This document shows, piece by piece, positions 10,013 through 17,410 of a stretch of 39,321 bases of DNA. Position numbers and translations under genes: made by a program. The notes beneath the pieces are model-generated. The model worked only from the letters and a program-made list of their open reading frames with translations. It was not told the origin of the DNA and did not search any database. The stretch is from Actinomyces sp. oral taxon 170 str. F0386. GTDB taxonomy: Bacteria; Actinomycetota; Actinomycetes; Actinomycetales; Actinomycetaceae. Positions within the stretch are counted from its first letter, which is position 1, and every line of letters starts with the position of its first letter. The stretch spans positions 1 through 39,321 of the forward strand of contig NZ_GL882532.1 in assembly GCF_000195595.1 (NCBI RefSeq). The letters run 5' to 3'.

Positions 10013-11124
10013 GTCTGCGGCACCACCACTCGCTGCCCCTCGGAGACGCCCTCGCCGGAGACCTCCACGCGCCCACCGGCGAACAGCCCGACGGAAACCG
10101 CCACCTTGCGGGTGGTGCCGTCGGGGGCGACGATCTCGACGCCGTACTGGTCGGGACTCAGGGCCAGCAGGGCCCCGACCGGCACCGACAAGACGCCCTC
10201 GCGCTTCTGGCTGGGCAGGTCGACGGTGACGGAGACCTCCTGGAAGTTGGCGGTCGCCGAGGCATCGGTGAGGGTGACGGTGATGGGGATGACTCGTTCC
10301 TTGGAGTCGCTGGAACCAGAACCGGAACCCGATCCGGAGCCGGAGGACTTCTCGGTGGGCGTGCCCACGGAGGTGATGGTGCCGGTGGTGGTGCTGGCGT
10401 CGGGCAGCTTGATGGTCACGGCGGTGCCGACGACGGCGAGCCTCTGGTCGGAGAGCTTGATGTTGGCGTCGACCACCTGGGTGGTGGAGGTGACGTCGTA
10501 GAGCTCGGCGTCAGCGGCGATGCGGTCCCCCACCCGGGCGGTGACCGTCCCCACGCGCAGGTCCCCGGGGGTGAAGACCATGCGCCCCAGCGGGATGGTC
10601 CCGGTCTGGGGCAGCCCGACCGCCTTCTGCCACTTCATGATGGCGCTGGTGGTGGCCCAGCTGAAGTGGTTGTCGGGCTCGTAGTCGAAGTAGCCCATGT
10701 CACGCAGGAGGGTCTCGAGCTGGTGGACGTCCTCGCCGTTGTCCATCCCGGACTCGAAGGTGCGCCAGGCGGGCAGGGAGCCGTGCATGAGGTAGGCGAT
10801 CTCGGTGCCCGTGCGGTAGAGGACGTCGCCCTGAGTCAGGACGGTCCCGGAGGCGGGTACCTGGATGAGGACGCCCTCGAAACCCGACTTAAACTTGCGT
10901 GAGTCGGAGTAGCGCAGGGTCCCGGTCACGGAGGTCTGACCCTGGAGGTCCCCCTTGGTGATGGTGTCGGTGGCACCGTTGAAGGTCGACGTCGTCGGCT
11001 TGGCCTTGGCGGCGAAGGGGCCCGATCGGGAGGCGAAGGCGCCTGCGCCGGCGCCCGTGGCCAGGACCGCGGCGGCCCCCATGGCCAGGAAGGCCCGACG
11101 CCGGGTGGTATGCGTCGTCTCCAT
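10009..11124 (-). CDS. Periplasmic-adaptor-like protein with peptidoglycan-binding domain
   Basis: A 371-aa exported protein partnering the MacB-type transporter. I placed the start at ATG 11124 because METTHTTRRRAFLAMGAAAV is a signal sequence with a Tat-like RRxFL motif. The longer upstream frame overlaps the preceding lipoprotein gene. It contains a beta-barrel/biotinyl-like part (GVLIQVPASGTVLTQGDVLY), a peptidoglycan-binding-1 domain (VHQLETLLRDMGYFDYEPDN..TSAIMKWQKAVGLPQTG), a Ser-Gly tract (about 265-280), and a C-terminal HlyD-like barrel (VPVGALLALSPDQYGVEIV). Such adaptors in monoderm bacteria probably link the permease to cell wall. It starts 2 nt after the lipoprotein stop. Confidence 0.85.
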   Translation of the reverse strand: METTHTTRRRAFLAMGAAAVLATGAGAGAFASRSGPFAAKAKPTTSTFNGATDTITKGDLQGQTSVTGTLRYSDSRKFKSGFEGVLIQVPASGTVLTQGDVLYRTGTEIAYLMHGSLPAWRTFESGMDNGEDVHQLETLLRDMGYFDYEPDNHFSWATTSAIMKWQKAVGLPQTGTIPLGRMVFTPGDLRVGTVTARVGDRIAADAELYDVTSTTQVVDANIKLSDQRLAVVGTAVTIKLPDASTTTGTITSVGTPTEKSSGSGSGSGSGSSDSKERVIPITVTLTDASATANFQEVSVTVDLPSQKREGVLSVPVGALLALSPDQYGVEIVAPDGTTRKVAVSVGLFAGGRVEVSGEGVSEGQRVVVPQT

Positions 11125-11126
11125 GA

Positions 11127-11600
11127 TCACTTGTTCCCGATCTCGGAGAAGCACTTGCTCATGACGTCCTGGGGGATGTCGCCGTTGAGCTGGATGCCCT
11201 TGCCGGCCTCGGGGTCGGGGACGTCGTAGCCCTCCTTGCGCAGGCACTCGGCGGCCTTGACCAGGTCCTGCTGCGTCTCGGGCTTGGCCAGGTCCTCGGT
11301 GCCCGGGGCGGGACCGACGGTCTGCTCGCACTCCTGGGCGGCCTTGGTGGCGGCCTCGGTCTCGGGAAACTGCATGTTGCCGTTGGAGTCGGGGTCGGAG
11401 ACGTCGATGCCCTTGTCGCGCATGCACTTGGCCATCTTGAGCAGGTAGTCGTCCCCGCTGGTGGCGGAGGCGGAGGCCTCGGATGCCGAGTCGGCTTTCG
11501 ATCCCTGGGAGCATCCGGTCATGAGTCCGACGGCGCACACGGCGCAGGCCAGTGCCGCGGCGGTGCGGGTGACGATTCGGGTACTGAGGGGCTTCTTCAT
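11127..11600 (-). CDS. Small lipoprotein with duplicated Cys motif
   Basis: A 157-aa lipoprotein (signal MKKPLSTR..., lipobox LMTGC). The ATG at 11600 has AAGGA upstream. The mature part is two repeats: AKCMRDKGIDVSDPDSNGNM...QECEQ and AECLRKEGYDVPDPEAGKGI...SKCFSE. Each has a Cys, an 'RxxGxDVxDPxxxG' core and a second Cys. Small exported proteins with C-M-R-x-x-G...DP motifs are common beside actinobacterial MacB-type exporters. I infer an accessory sensor or substrate-binding role for this cluster. It is first in the operon and divergent from the two-component system. Confidence 0.85.
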   Translation of the reverse strand: MKKPLSTRIVTRTAAALACAVCAVGLMTGCSQGSKADSASEASASATSGDDYLLKMAKCMRDKGIDVSDPDSNGNMQFPETEAATKAAQECEQTVGPAPGTEDLAKPETQQDLVKAAECLRKEGYDVPDPEAGKGIQLNGDIPQDVMSKCFSEIGNK

Positions 11601-11832
11601 GGGAGAGGGTCCTTTCGGCTCACGTGGGTCGGGGCGGTGGCGCCCGTTCGTTCGGCGAACAGCCAACCGGGGCCGACGTTGCGAGAACCTTCAGAAAATC
11701 GCTTATGTGCTGGTAACACGGCCCCTGGTTGGGTAGAAGAAGGACGATGTCACCGCGGCCGTCCCCTGGCGGCCCGTGCGCCCTGCGCACAGCGGGACCC
11801 ACTGAGAAGACAGCGAGAAGGAGGACGGGGCG

Positions 11833-12492
11833 ATGCGCGTACTCGTCGTGGAGGATGAGGAGTACCTGGCCGAGGCCATTGCCACCGGGCTGCGGCGCGA
11901 GGCGATGGCGGTCGACGTCGTCGGCGACGGGGCAGGCGCCCTGGAGCAGGTGGCCACCAACGACTACGACATCCTGGTCCTGGACCGGGACCTGCCCGTC
12001 ATCCACGGCGACGAGGTGTGCCGCCGGGTGGTTGCCGAGCACCCCGGCACCCGGATCCTCATGCTCACGGCCTCGCGGACGCTGGACGCGCGCGTAGGCG
12101 GCTTCGAGCTGGGCGCGGACGACTACCTCACCAAGCCCTTCGAGTTCCCCGAGCTGGTGGCCCGGCTGCGGGCCCTGGGGCGGCGCAGCCAGCCGGCACG
12201 CACCCCGGTCCTCGAGGCCCACGGGGTGCGCCTGGACCCCTTCCGCCGGGAGGTCTACCGCGACGGGCACTTCATTCGCCTGAGCCCCAAGGAGTTCGCG
12301 GTCCTCCAGGTCCTCATGGAGGCCGAGGGCGGGGTCCTCAGCGCCGAGACGCTGCTGGAGAAGGCCTGGGACGCCAACGCCGACCCCTTCACCAACTCCA
12401 CCCGGGTGACGATCTCGCACCTGCGCCGCAAGCTCGGCGAGCCCTGGGTCATCCGTACGGTGCCCGGCGCCGGCTACAGGTTCAGCGCATGA
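11833..12492 (+). CDS. OmpR/PhoB family response regulator
   Basis: A 219-aa protein. The receiver domain (1-115) has the acidic pocket VVEDEE (7-10), phospho-acceptor Asp51 in LVLDRDLP, conserved Thr in MLTAS and Lys in YLTKPFEFPEL. The winged-helix DNA-binding domain (about 125-219) includes LSPKEFAVLQVLMEAEGGVLS and RVTISHLRRKLGEPWVIRTVPGAGYRF. AAGGAGG lies upstream of the ATG. The stop overlaps the kinase start (ATGA). Its probable target is the divergent lipoprotein-MacB operon, across the 232-bp intergenic region. Confidence 0.96.
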   Translation: MRVLVVEDEEYLAEAIATGLRREAMAVDVVGDGAGALEQVATNDYDILVLDRDLPVIHGDEVCRRVVAEHPGTRILMLTASRTLDARVGGFELGADDYLTKPFEFPELVARLRALGRRSQPARTPVLEAHGVRLDPFRREVYRDGHFIRLSPKEFAVLQVLMEAEGGVLSAETLLEKAWDANADPFTNSTRVTISHLRRKLGEPWVIRTVPGAGYRFSA

Positions 12493-13727
12493 GCGGCGAC
12501 TCCCGTCCCCGGCCCGAGGGCACAGGCGTCGCGGATTCCGATGACTCCTCGGCCGGCACCGACGGTGTCCGTGAGGACCGCTTCCGCCGTTGGCGGCACC
12601 TGAGCATCCGGGCCCGACTGACGGCGACCTACGCGGGTCTGGTGACGATCTCGGGGACGGTTCTCATCATCCTGGTCTACTTCTACACCCGCTACATCAC
12701 GCTCTCCATCGCCTTCGGCCCGCCTCAGCAGGTTCCCGCGATCGACCTGACGACGCCGCAGGTCGCCCAGGTGGACACGAACCTGTTCGAGCTGCTGGGT
12801 GCCATCCTGCGCTCCGCCGTCGGGGCGCTCCTGCTGCTGGCCGTGGTCTCCGGGACGGTCGGGTGGGTGCTGGCCGGGCGGATGCTCAGGCCGCTGTCCT
12901 CGATGAACGCGGCGGCCAAGCGGGCCGCCTCGGGCGACCTCAGCCAGCGCCTGGCCCTGTCCGGGCCGCGAGACGAGATCCACGACCTGGCGGATACCTT
13001 CGACACCATGCTGGCCTCGCTGGAGCGCTCCTTCTCCGTCCACCGGCGCTTCGCGGCCAACGCCTCCCACGAGCTGCGCACGCCCCTGGCCACCACGCAG
13101 ACGATGATCGACGTCGTTCTGTCCGATCCGGATGCCTCCGCCGAGGACCTGCGCCGGGTGCTGACCCGGGTCCTGGAGACCAACCGCGCCAACCGGGAGA
13201 CGATCGACGCCCTCCTGGACCTGGCCGACGCCCAGTCCGGAAAGCTGGCCCACGAGGACGTGGACATGGAGGCCACGGTCCGTGACGCCCTGGGGATCAT
13301 CGCACCGGAGGTGGCCGAGTACGACCTGCACGTCTCCACCCACCTGCTGCCCGCCCGGGTCCCCGGAGACCCGGTGCTGCTGCGCCAGAGCGTGTCCAAC
13401 CTGCTGCGCAACGCGGCCCGCTACAACACCGAGGGAGGCCGGATCACGGTCGACATGACGCGCCTGAACGACGGCCTGCGGTTGACGATCCGCAACGACG
13501 GCCCGCTGGTGGCTGCCGAGAGCGTGGAGTCCCTGCGCGAGCCCTTCGTTCGCGGCGAGGGGCGGGGGCGGACCCGAGGATCCGGGCACGGGCTGGGCCT
13601 GGCGATCGTGACGGCCGTGGCCACCGCCCATGGCGGCTCCCTCCGGCTGAGCGCCAACCCCGCGGGCGGGCTGACCGCCGTCCTCGAGCTGCCCGGAGGC
13701 GAGGAGGGCTCGGCCGAGCCCTTGTGA
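12489..13727 (+). CDS. Sensor histidine kinase
   Basis: A 412-aa membrane kinase. It has two membrane helices (about 48-66 and 110-135) enclosing a short extracytoplasmic loop of about 45 residues, then HAMP (about 135-185), HisKA with H-box ANASHELRTPLAT (phospho-His194), N-box LRQSVSNLLRNAARYN, and G-box GSGHGLGLAIVTAVATAHGG. The small sensor loop suggests intramembrane or transporter-linked sensing, as in antimicrobial-peptide systems. It is cotranscribed with the response regulator. The N-terminal 30 residues are hydrophilic and disordered. Confidence 0.95.
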   Translation: MSGDSRPRPEGTGVADSDDSSAGTDGVREDRFRRWRHLSIRARLTATYAGLVTISGTVLIILVYFYTRYITLSIAFGPPQQVPAIDLTTPQVAQVDTNLFELLGAILRSAVGALLLLAVVSGTVGWVLAGRMLRPLSSMNAAAKRAASGDLSQRLALSGPRDEIHDLADTFDTMLASLERSFSVHRRFAANASHELRTPLATTQTMIDVVLSDPDASAEDLRRVLTRVLETNRANRETIDALLDLADAQSGKLAHEDVDMEATVRDALGIIAPEVAEYDLHVSTHLLPARVPGDPVLLRQSVSNLLRNAARYNTEGGRITVDMTRLNDGLRLTIRNDGPLVAAESVESLREPFVRGEGRGRTRGSGHGLGLAIVTAVATAHGGSLRLSANPAGGLTAVLELPGGEEGSAEPL

Positions 13728-13738
13728 CCCGTCAACGG

Positions 13739-13775
13739 CTGACGGCCGTCAACCGAGAAGGTCGACGGCCGTCAG
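13739..13775. terminator. Terminator after histidine kinase
   Basis: CTGACGGCCGTC (13739-13750) pairs perfectly over 12 bp with 13764-13775. The loop can pair further (AACC/GGTC, one mismatch). It lies between convergent genes ending at 13727 and 13818. Confidence 0.75.
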
Positions 13776-13817
13776 AAGCCAGATGCGGACGCTCAGCCCA
13801 CGAGCGCCGCTCGAGAG

Positions 13818-14285
13818 CTACTGATTCTTCTTGCAGGAACTGCTGACGAGCTCGAGGAAGAGCCTGACCAGGCCGATCTCCACAAAGACCCAGGGAGAGG
13901 TGAAGAACAGCTTGAGGAAGACCTGACCGTAGTCGTTTCCATAGCTGCTGGTCGAGAGGAGCCCGGAGTCGTAGATCCAGCTGGCGATGAACGCGGCCAC
14001 GGCAACGAAGAAGAAGGGCTTTCCGAACTTCTCGGCGAAGGGCTTGGCGGTGTCGAAGAAGTTGCCCATGAAGCTGTCCCCGGTCTGAGCGGGCGGGAAG
14101 GGCTGACCCGGGGCGCCGGGAACACCCGGGGCACTGGGGGCACCAGGAGCACCCTGAACCCCCGGAGCGCCGGGCGCACCCTGGAACTGCTGCTGGGGCG
14201 GGTAGGGCTGACCCGTGGCCGGAGCGGAGGGGGCGGAGGGCTGCTGCTGATAGAAGGGCTGACCGGGGTTGGGGGGCTGAGTCAT
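13818..14285 (-). CDS. DUF4282-like membrane protein with Pro/Gly-rich N-terminus
   Basis: A 155-aa protein. Residues 1-70 are low complexity, rich in Pro, Gln, Gly and Ala, with collagen-like G-A-P and G-V-P triplets (about 36-62). The rest has two membrane segments: FFFVAVAAFIASWIYDSG, and a second helix running SPWVFVEIGLVRLFLELVSS. The latter has the R-x-x-L-E-L-V ending typical of DUF4282 proteins. The cytoplasmic Pro-rich tail could be a protein-interaction tether. GAAGGAAG lies about 11 nt upstream of the ATG. Function is unknown. It is a single gene, convergent with the kinase. Confidence 0.75.
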   Translation of the reverse strand: MTQPPNPGQPFYQQQPSAPSAPATGQPYPPQQQFQGAPGAPGVQGAPGAPSAPGVPGAPGQPFPPAQTGDSFMGNFFDTAKPFAEKFGKPFFFVAVAAFIASWIYDSGLLSTSSYGNDYGQVFLKLFFTSPWVFVEIGLVRLFLELVSSSCKKNQ

Positions 14286-14448
14286 GAGGCTGTTCGCTTC
14301 CTTCAGTATTGGGGACGCAGGCAGGCTACCGCCTCTCCTGTGCCCTGTGAAACGGACAGGTCAACCCTCACATCTTGCGAGGCGACTCACAACCCTCGCG
14401 ACAAGAGATGATGACGCGGCACAACGCCGGGTATCCGCTGCTCCAGAG

Positions 14449-14479
14449 CGGTTGCCCCGGGGGGAACCGGGGACAACCG
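14449..14479 (-). terminator. Terminator-like hairpin after DUF418 copy A
   Basis: CGGTTGCCCCGG (14449-14460) pairs with CCGGGGACAACCG (14467-14479) with one bulged base and a 6-nt loop. It is 68 bp past the stop of the last DUF418 gene. The rest of the 14286-14546 gap holds the upstream region of the DUF4282-like gene and nothing else I recognise. Confidence 0.55.
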
Positions 14480-14546
14480 GCGTGCTGGAACGGCATCGGG
14501 GAAGAACTCCCCATCGGTCCGCATCCCATAACGCGCCTACCGCCTC

Positions 14547-15875
14547 TCAGCGAGCCAGGTCGTAGACACCGCGGGACGTAGCGGACTCGGCCGGCGCAGC
14601 CACGACAGGCGGAACCGGGAGCCGACGTCGGCGCTCGCTGCGGGCGACGGCGGTACGCAGCAGGGTCTCGAAGGGACCGGCATGCCCGCCGCGCTCCAGC
14701 ACCGCGCACAGGCCCACGGTCGCCAACCAGACCGCCAGTGCGATCCCTGCGGCCCGGGCCTCGCCCAGGTGAAGCCCGATGCCGGTCAGGGTGGGAAGAG
14801 CCAGGAAGATGGTGGCGAAGAGGAGGCTCTGGGAGAGGTAGGCGGTCATGGAGCGGCGCCCCACGGCGGAGGCCAACCGGCGCAGGCCAGTCAACCGGCC
14901 GTCCGCCGTCGGCCCGCCGGCGTAGAGGGCCAGCAGCGCGAGCCAGCCGCATGCACCGGCCAGTCCCGTCACCTCGTGAAGCGGAGCCGTCCAGGCGGCC
15001 AGGGGCCCGCCTGCGGCCCAGATGCCGTACCCGATGCCGCCCGCGGCCCCGACCCCCAGGCCGCCCAGGCCGACGGCGAGCAGGAGCCGGCGGTGGCGCT
15101 CGGGGTGGGCGAGGAGGTCGGTGTCGGCAAGACGGGCCCCGAGGAACATCGCCGGCACCACCATCGAGAAGAGCACCGTTGCGACCGAGTTCCCGGCCCA
15201 GGAGGTGACGGAGCCCGAGATGTAGGACAAGAGGGTCGCAGACGATTCGCCGGTCCCCTGCTGCATGGCTGCTGCAGAGGTCAGGCCCTGGGCCGCAAGA
15301 TGGCTGCCCATGGTGTACATCGTCGTGATGGCGGCGATAGTGATGACGACACAGACGGCCATGGCCCGCTTGCGGTGCTTGCGGGCCAACCAGCCGGCGA
15401 AGACGGCGGCGGCCAGGCCGTAGGTACCGATGATGTCACCGGAGAAGAGCGCGGCGTGGGCGGCGCCGAAGAGGATCATCCACAGACCTCGACGCCGCAC
15501 CAGACGGCGCGCATCCACGGTGGCCTGCTCACGGGCCCAAGTCTCCTCCTGCGACGTCGGCTCGCGGCCGGCCTCCACGCCGGGGAGGGAGCTGAGATAG
15601 GACCTGGTGCCGGAGGCGACGCGCCGGTTGATCATGGTGGCCAGTCCGAAGCCGAACAGCATCGCGAACAGCGGATAGGCCCGATGGTCGACCAGGAGGG
15701 TGCGCACCCACAGCCATGCCGTGTCGGCAGCGTCGCTGGGGGCGGAGGAGCTCGTGGTCACCACCCAGAAGGGGATGTTGGCCAGCGCGATGAACAGGAG
15801 CATGAGGCCACGGGAGACGTCCGGGGCTGGGAAGCGCTGACCCTGGGAACTGGTGAAGGAGGTCGCGAGTTTCAT
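14547..15875 (-). CDS. DUF418 family membrane protein, copy A
   Basis: A 442-aa polytopic membrane protein with about ten predicted helices. Conserved blocks shared by all five copies include PDVSRGLMLLFIALANIPFW (helix 1), YPLFAMLFGFGLATM (helix 2), a cytoplasmic R/E-rich linker with REQATVDARRLVRRRG, GDIIGTYGLAAAVFAGW, LGARLADTDLLAHPERHRR, CGWLALLALYAGGP, GRRSMTAYLSQ and the C-terminal GPFETLLRTAV. The PDVxRG start and GPFE end define the DUF418 (YeiB-like) family; its function is unknown, and transport has been suggested. I start it at ATG 15875, aligned with copy B (MKLATSFT). A TACCGT box lies 7 nt upstream. It is last in the array and most like copy B. Confidence 0.85.
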   Translation of the reverse strand: MKLATSFTSSQGQRFPAPDVSRGLMLLFIALANIPFWVVTTSSSAPSDAADTAWLWVRTLLVDHRAYPLFAMLFGFGLATMINRRVASGTRSYLSSLPGVEAGREPTSQEETWAREQATVDARRLVRRRGLWMILFGAAHAALFSGDIIGTYGLAAAVFAGWLARKHRKRAMAVCVVITIAAITTMYTMGSHLAAQGLTSAAAMQQGTGESSATLLSYISGSVTSWAGNSVATVLFSMVVPAMFLGARLADTDLLAHPERHRRLLLAVGLGGLGVGAAGGIGYGIWAAGGPLAAWTAPLHEVTGLAGACGWLALLALYAGGPTADGRLTGLRRLASAVGRRSMTAYLSQSLLFATIFLALPTLTGIGLHLGEARAAGIALAVWLATVGLCAVLERGGHAGPFETLLRTAVARSERRRRLPVPPVVAAPAESATSRGVYDLAR

Positions 15876-15882
15876 GTCTTCC

Positions 15883-15888
15883 ACGGTA
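15883..15888 (-). promoter_or_regulatory. -10 element TACCGT, leaderless-type start of DUF418 A
   Basis: On the - strand TACCGT is followed by 7 nt (GGAAGAC) and then ATG 15875. The same TAnnnT geometry precedes the other copies. GGAGGTGTG further upstream is shared with copy B at equal distance and may be the -35 region. Confidence 0.6.
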
Positions 15889-15967
15889 GGAAACCGCGGT
15901 GTTGCACACCTCCCCCGCCAGGGCTGTTCTCCGGCCTTGTTCCTCTCCCACCCGAGGGGGTGAGGAA

Positions 15968-15999
15968 GGCCCTGGTCCTCCTCCCGGAGGACCAGGGCC
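15968..15999 (-). terminator. Terminator after DUF418 copy B
   Basis: GGCCCTGGTCCTCC pairs perfectly over 14 bp with 15986-15999 around a TCCC loop. It lies between copy B (ends 16108) and the promoter of copy A. A decayed homologue of the same hairpin sits inside the 3' end of copy C (17483-17521). Confidence 0.75.
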
Positions 16000-16107
16000 C
16001 CTCATCCTGACGGCCGCATGATCGTGCGCCGGCGCCCCGCGAGGCGCGGGCTCCCATGCCGGCGAGCAGCCGCCGTGGGCTCATCGTCCGCTCAGCACTG
16101 CGCCCGA

Positions 16108-17397
16108 TCAGGCGTCATCGGGTCGGGCGGTCGGCGGCGCTGCCGTCGCCCGCTTGCGCTCGCTGCGGGCGACGGCGGTGCGCAGCAGCGTCTCGAAGGG
16201 ACCGGCGTGACCGCCACGTTCAAGCACCGCGCACAGGCCGACCGTCGCCAGCCAGACCGCCGCAGCGATCCCTGCGGCCCGGGCCTCGCCCAGGTGGAGC
16301 TCCATGCCAGTCAGTGCGGGCAGGGCCAGGAAGATGGTGGCGAAGAGGAAGCTCTGAGAGAGGTAGGCGGTCATGGAGCGACGCCCCACATTGGAGGCCA
16401 GCCGGCGCAGCCCCGTCAGCCGACCATCCGGTCTCGGCCCACCGGCGTAGAGGGCCAGCAGAGCGAGCCAGCCGCAGGCCCCGGCCAGCCCCGCCACCTG
16501 GTGCAGAGGAACGGCCCAGAGGCTCAAGGACCCTCCCGTGGCCCACTGAGCGACCCCAATACCGCCCACGGCTCCGATCCCCAGGCCGCCCAGGCCGACG
16601 GCGGTCAGGAGGCGACGGTGCCGCTCGGGATGGGCGATGAGGTCGGTGTCGGCCAGGCGGGCCCCGAGGAAGGCCGCGGGGAAGATCAACGATATCGGCG
16701 TCGTACTCAGGTTGACGGCCCAAGAGGTGACACCGTGGGAGACGTAGGACAAGAGGGTCGTAGCCGATTCGCCGGCCCCCGCGTGCATATCCGTCGCCGA
16801 GGCCGCACCCTGGGAGGTCTTGAAACTGACGATGACGCAGGTGATGACGACGCTGGCAACAAGGATGACGGCGCAGAGGACCGCTGCCCGCTTCCAGTGC
16901 TTGCGGGCGAGCCATCCGGCGAAGATGACGGCGGTCAGCCCGTAGGCAGCGATGACGTCGCCGGAGAAGAGCATGGCGTGAACAGCGCCGAAGAGGATCA
17001 TCCACAGGCCACGGCGCCGCACGAGGCGACGGGCGTCGACAGTGGCCTGCTCACGGGCCCAGGCCTCCTCCTGCTCCGTCGGCTCACGCCCGGCCTCCAC
17101 ACCGGGGAGGGACTGAAGATAGCTCTCCGTCCCGGAGGCGATGCGCCGATTGACCATGGTGGCCAGTCCGAAACCGAACAGCATCGCGAACAGCGGATAG
17201 GACCGGGCGTCGATAAGAAGAGTGCGCACCCATAGCCAGGCCGTGTCTGCGGCATCGTTGGGGGCCGAGACCCGCGCCATGCCGGTCCAGAAGGGGATAT
17301 TGGCCAGGGAGATGAACAGGAGCATGAAGCCACGGGCCACATCCGGGGAGGGATAGCGCATCCCCCTGGTGCCGGTGAACGATGTCGCGAGTTTCAT
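16108..17397 (-). CDS. DUF418 family membrane protein, copy B
   Basis: A 429-aa paralogue with the same ten-helix layout: PDVARGFMLLFISLANIPFW, YPLFAMLFGFGLATMVNRR, GDVIAAYGLTAVIFAGWLAR, LGARLADTDLIAHPERHRR, CGWLALLALYAGGPRPDGR, GRRSMTAYLSQ and GPFETLLRTAVARSERKR. I start it at ATG 17397 because the TAGCGT box sits 7 nt upstream; the ATG/GTG alternatives upstream lie inside the tail of copy C. It is close to copy A over most of its length, but the segment encoding ASGTESYLQSLPG matches copies D and E instead, which suggests gene conversion. It starts 10 nt after the stop of copy C. Confidence 0.85.
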   Translation of the reverse strand: MKLATSFTGTRGMRYPSPDVARGFMLLFISLANIPFWTGMARVSAPNDAADTAWLWVRTLLIDARSYPLFAMLFGFGLATMVNRRIASGTESYLQSLPGVEAGREPTEQEEAWAREQATVDARRLVRRRGLWMILFGAVHAMLFSGDVIAAYGLTAVIFAGWLARKHWKRAAVLCAVILVASVVITCVIVSFKTSQGAASATDMHAGAGESATTLLSYVSHGVTSWAVNLSTTPISLIFPAAFLGARLADTDLIAHPERHRRLLTAVGLGGLGIGAVGGIGVAQWATGGSLSLWAVPLHQVAGLAGACGWLALLALYAGGPRPDGRLTGLRRLASNVGRRSMTAYLSQSFLFATIFLALPALTGMELHLGEARAAGIAAAVWLATVGLCAVLERGGHAGPFETLLRTAVARSERKRATAAPPTARPDDA

Positions 17398-17404
17398 GAC
17401 CTCC

Positions 17405-17410
17405 ACGCTA
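17405..17410 (-). promoter_or_regulatory. -10 element TAGCGT of DUF418 B, overlapping stop of copy C
   Basis: TAGCGT lies 7 nt before ATG 17397 on the - strand. Its first three bases are the TAG stop codon of copy C (17408-17410), so the reading frame of copy C ends inside the promoter of copy B. Confidence 0.6.

Noticed and set aside
10009-11538. A 509-codon version of the adaptor protein
   Set aside because: The upstream part overlaps the lipoprotein gene and is Arg/Pro-rich. The signal sequence begins at ATG 11124.
15884-15960. GTG starts slightly upstream of DUF418 copies A and B
   Set aside because: They lie inside or next to the -10 box and have no SD. The ATG aligned across copies fits the promoter geometry.
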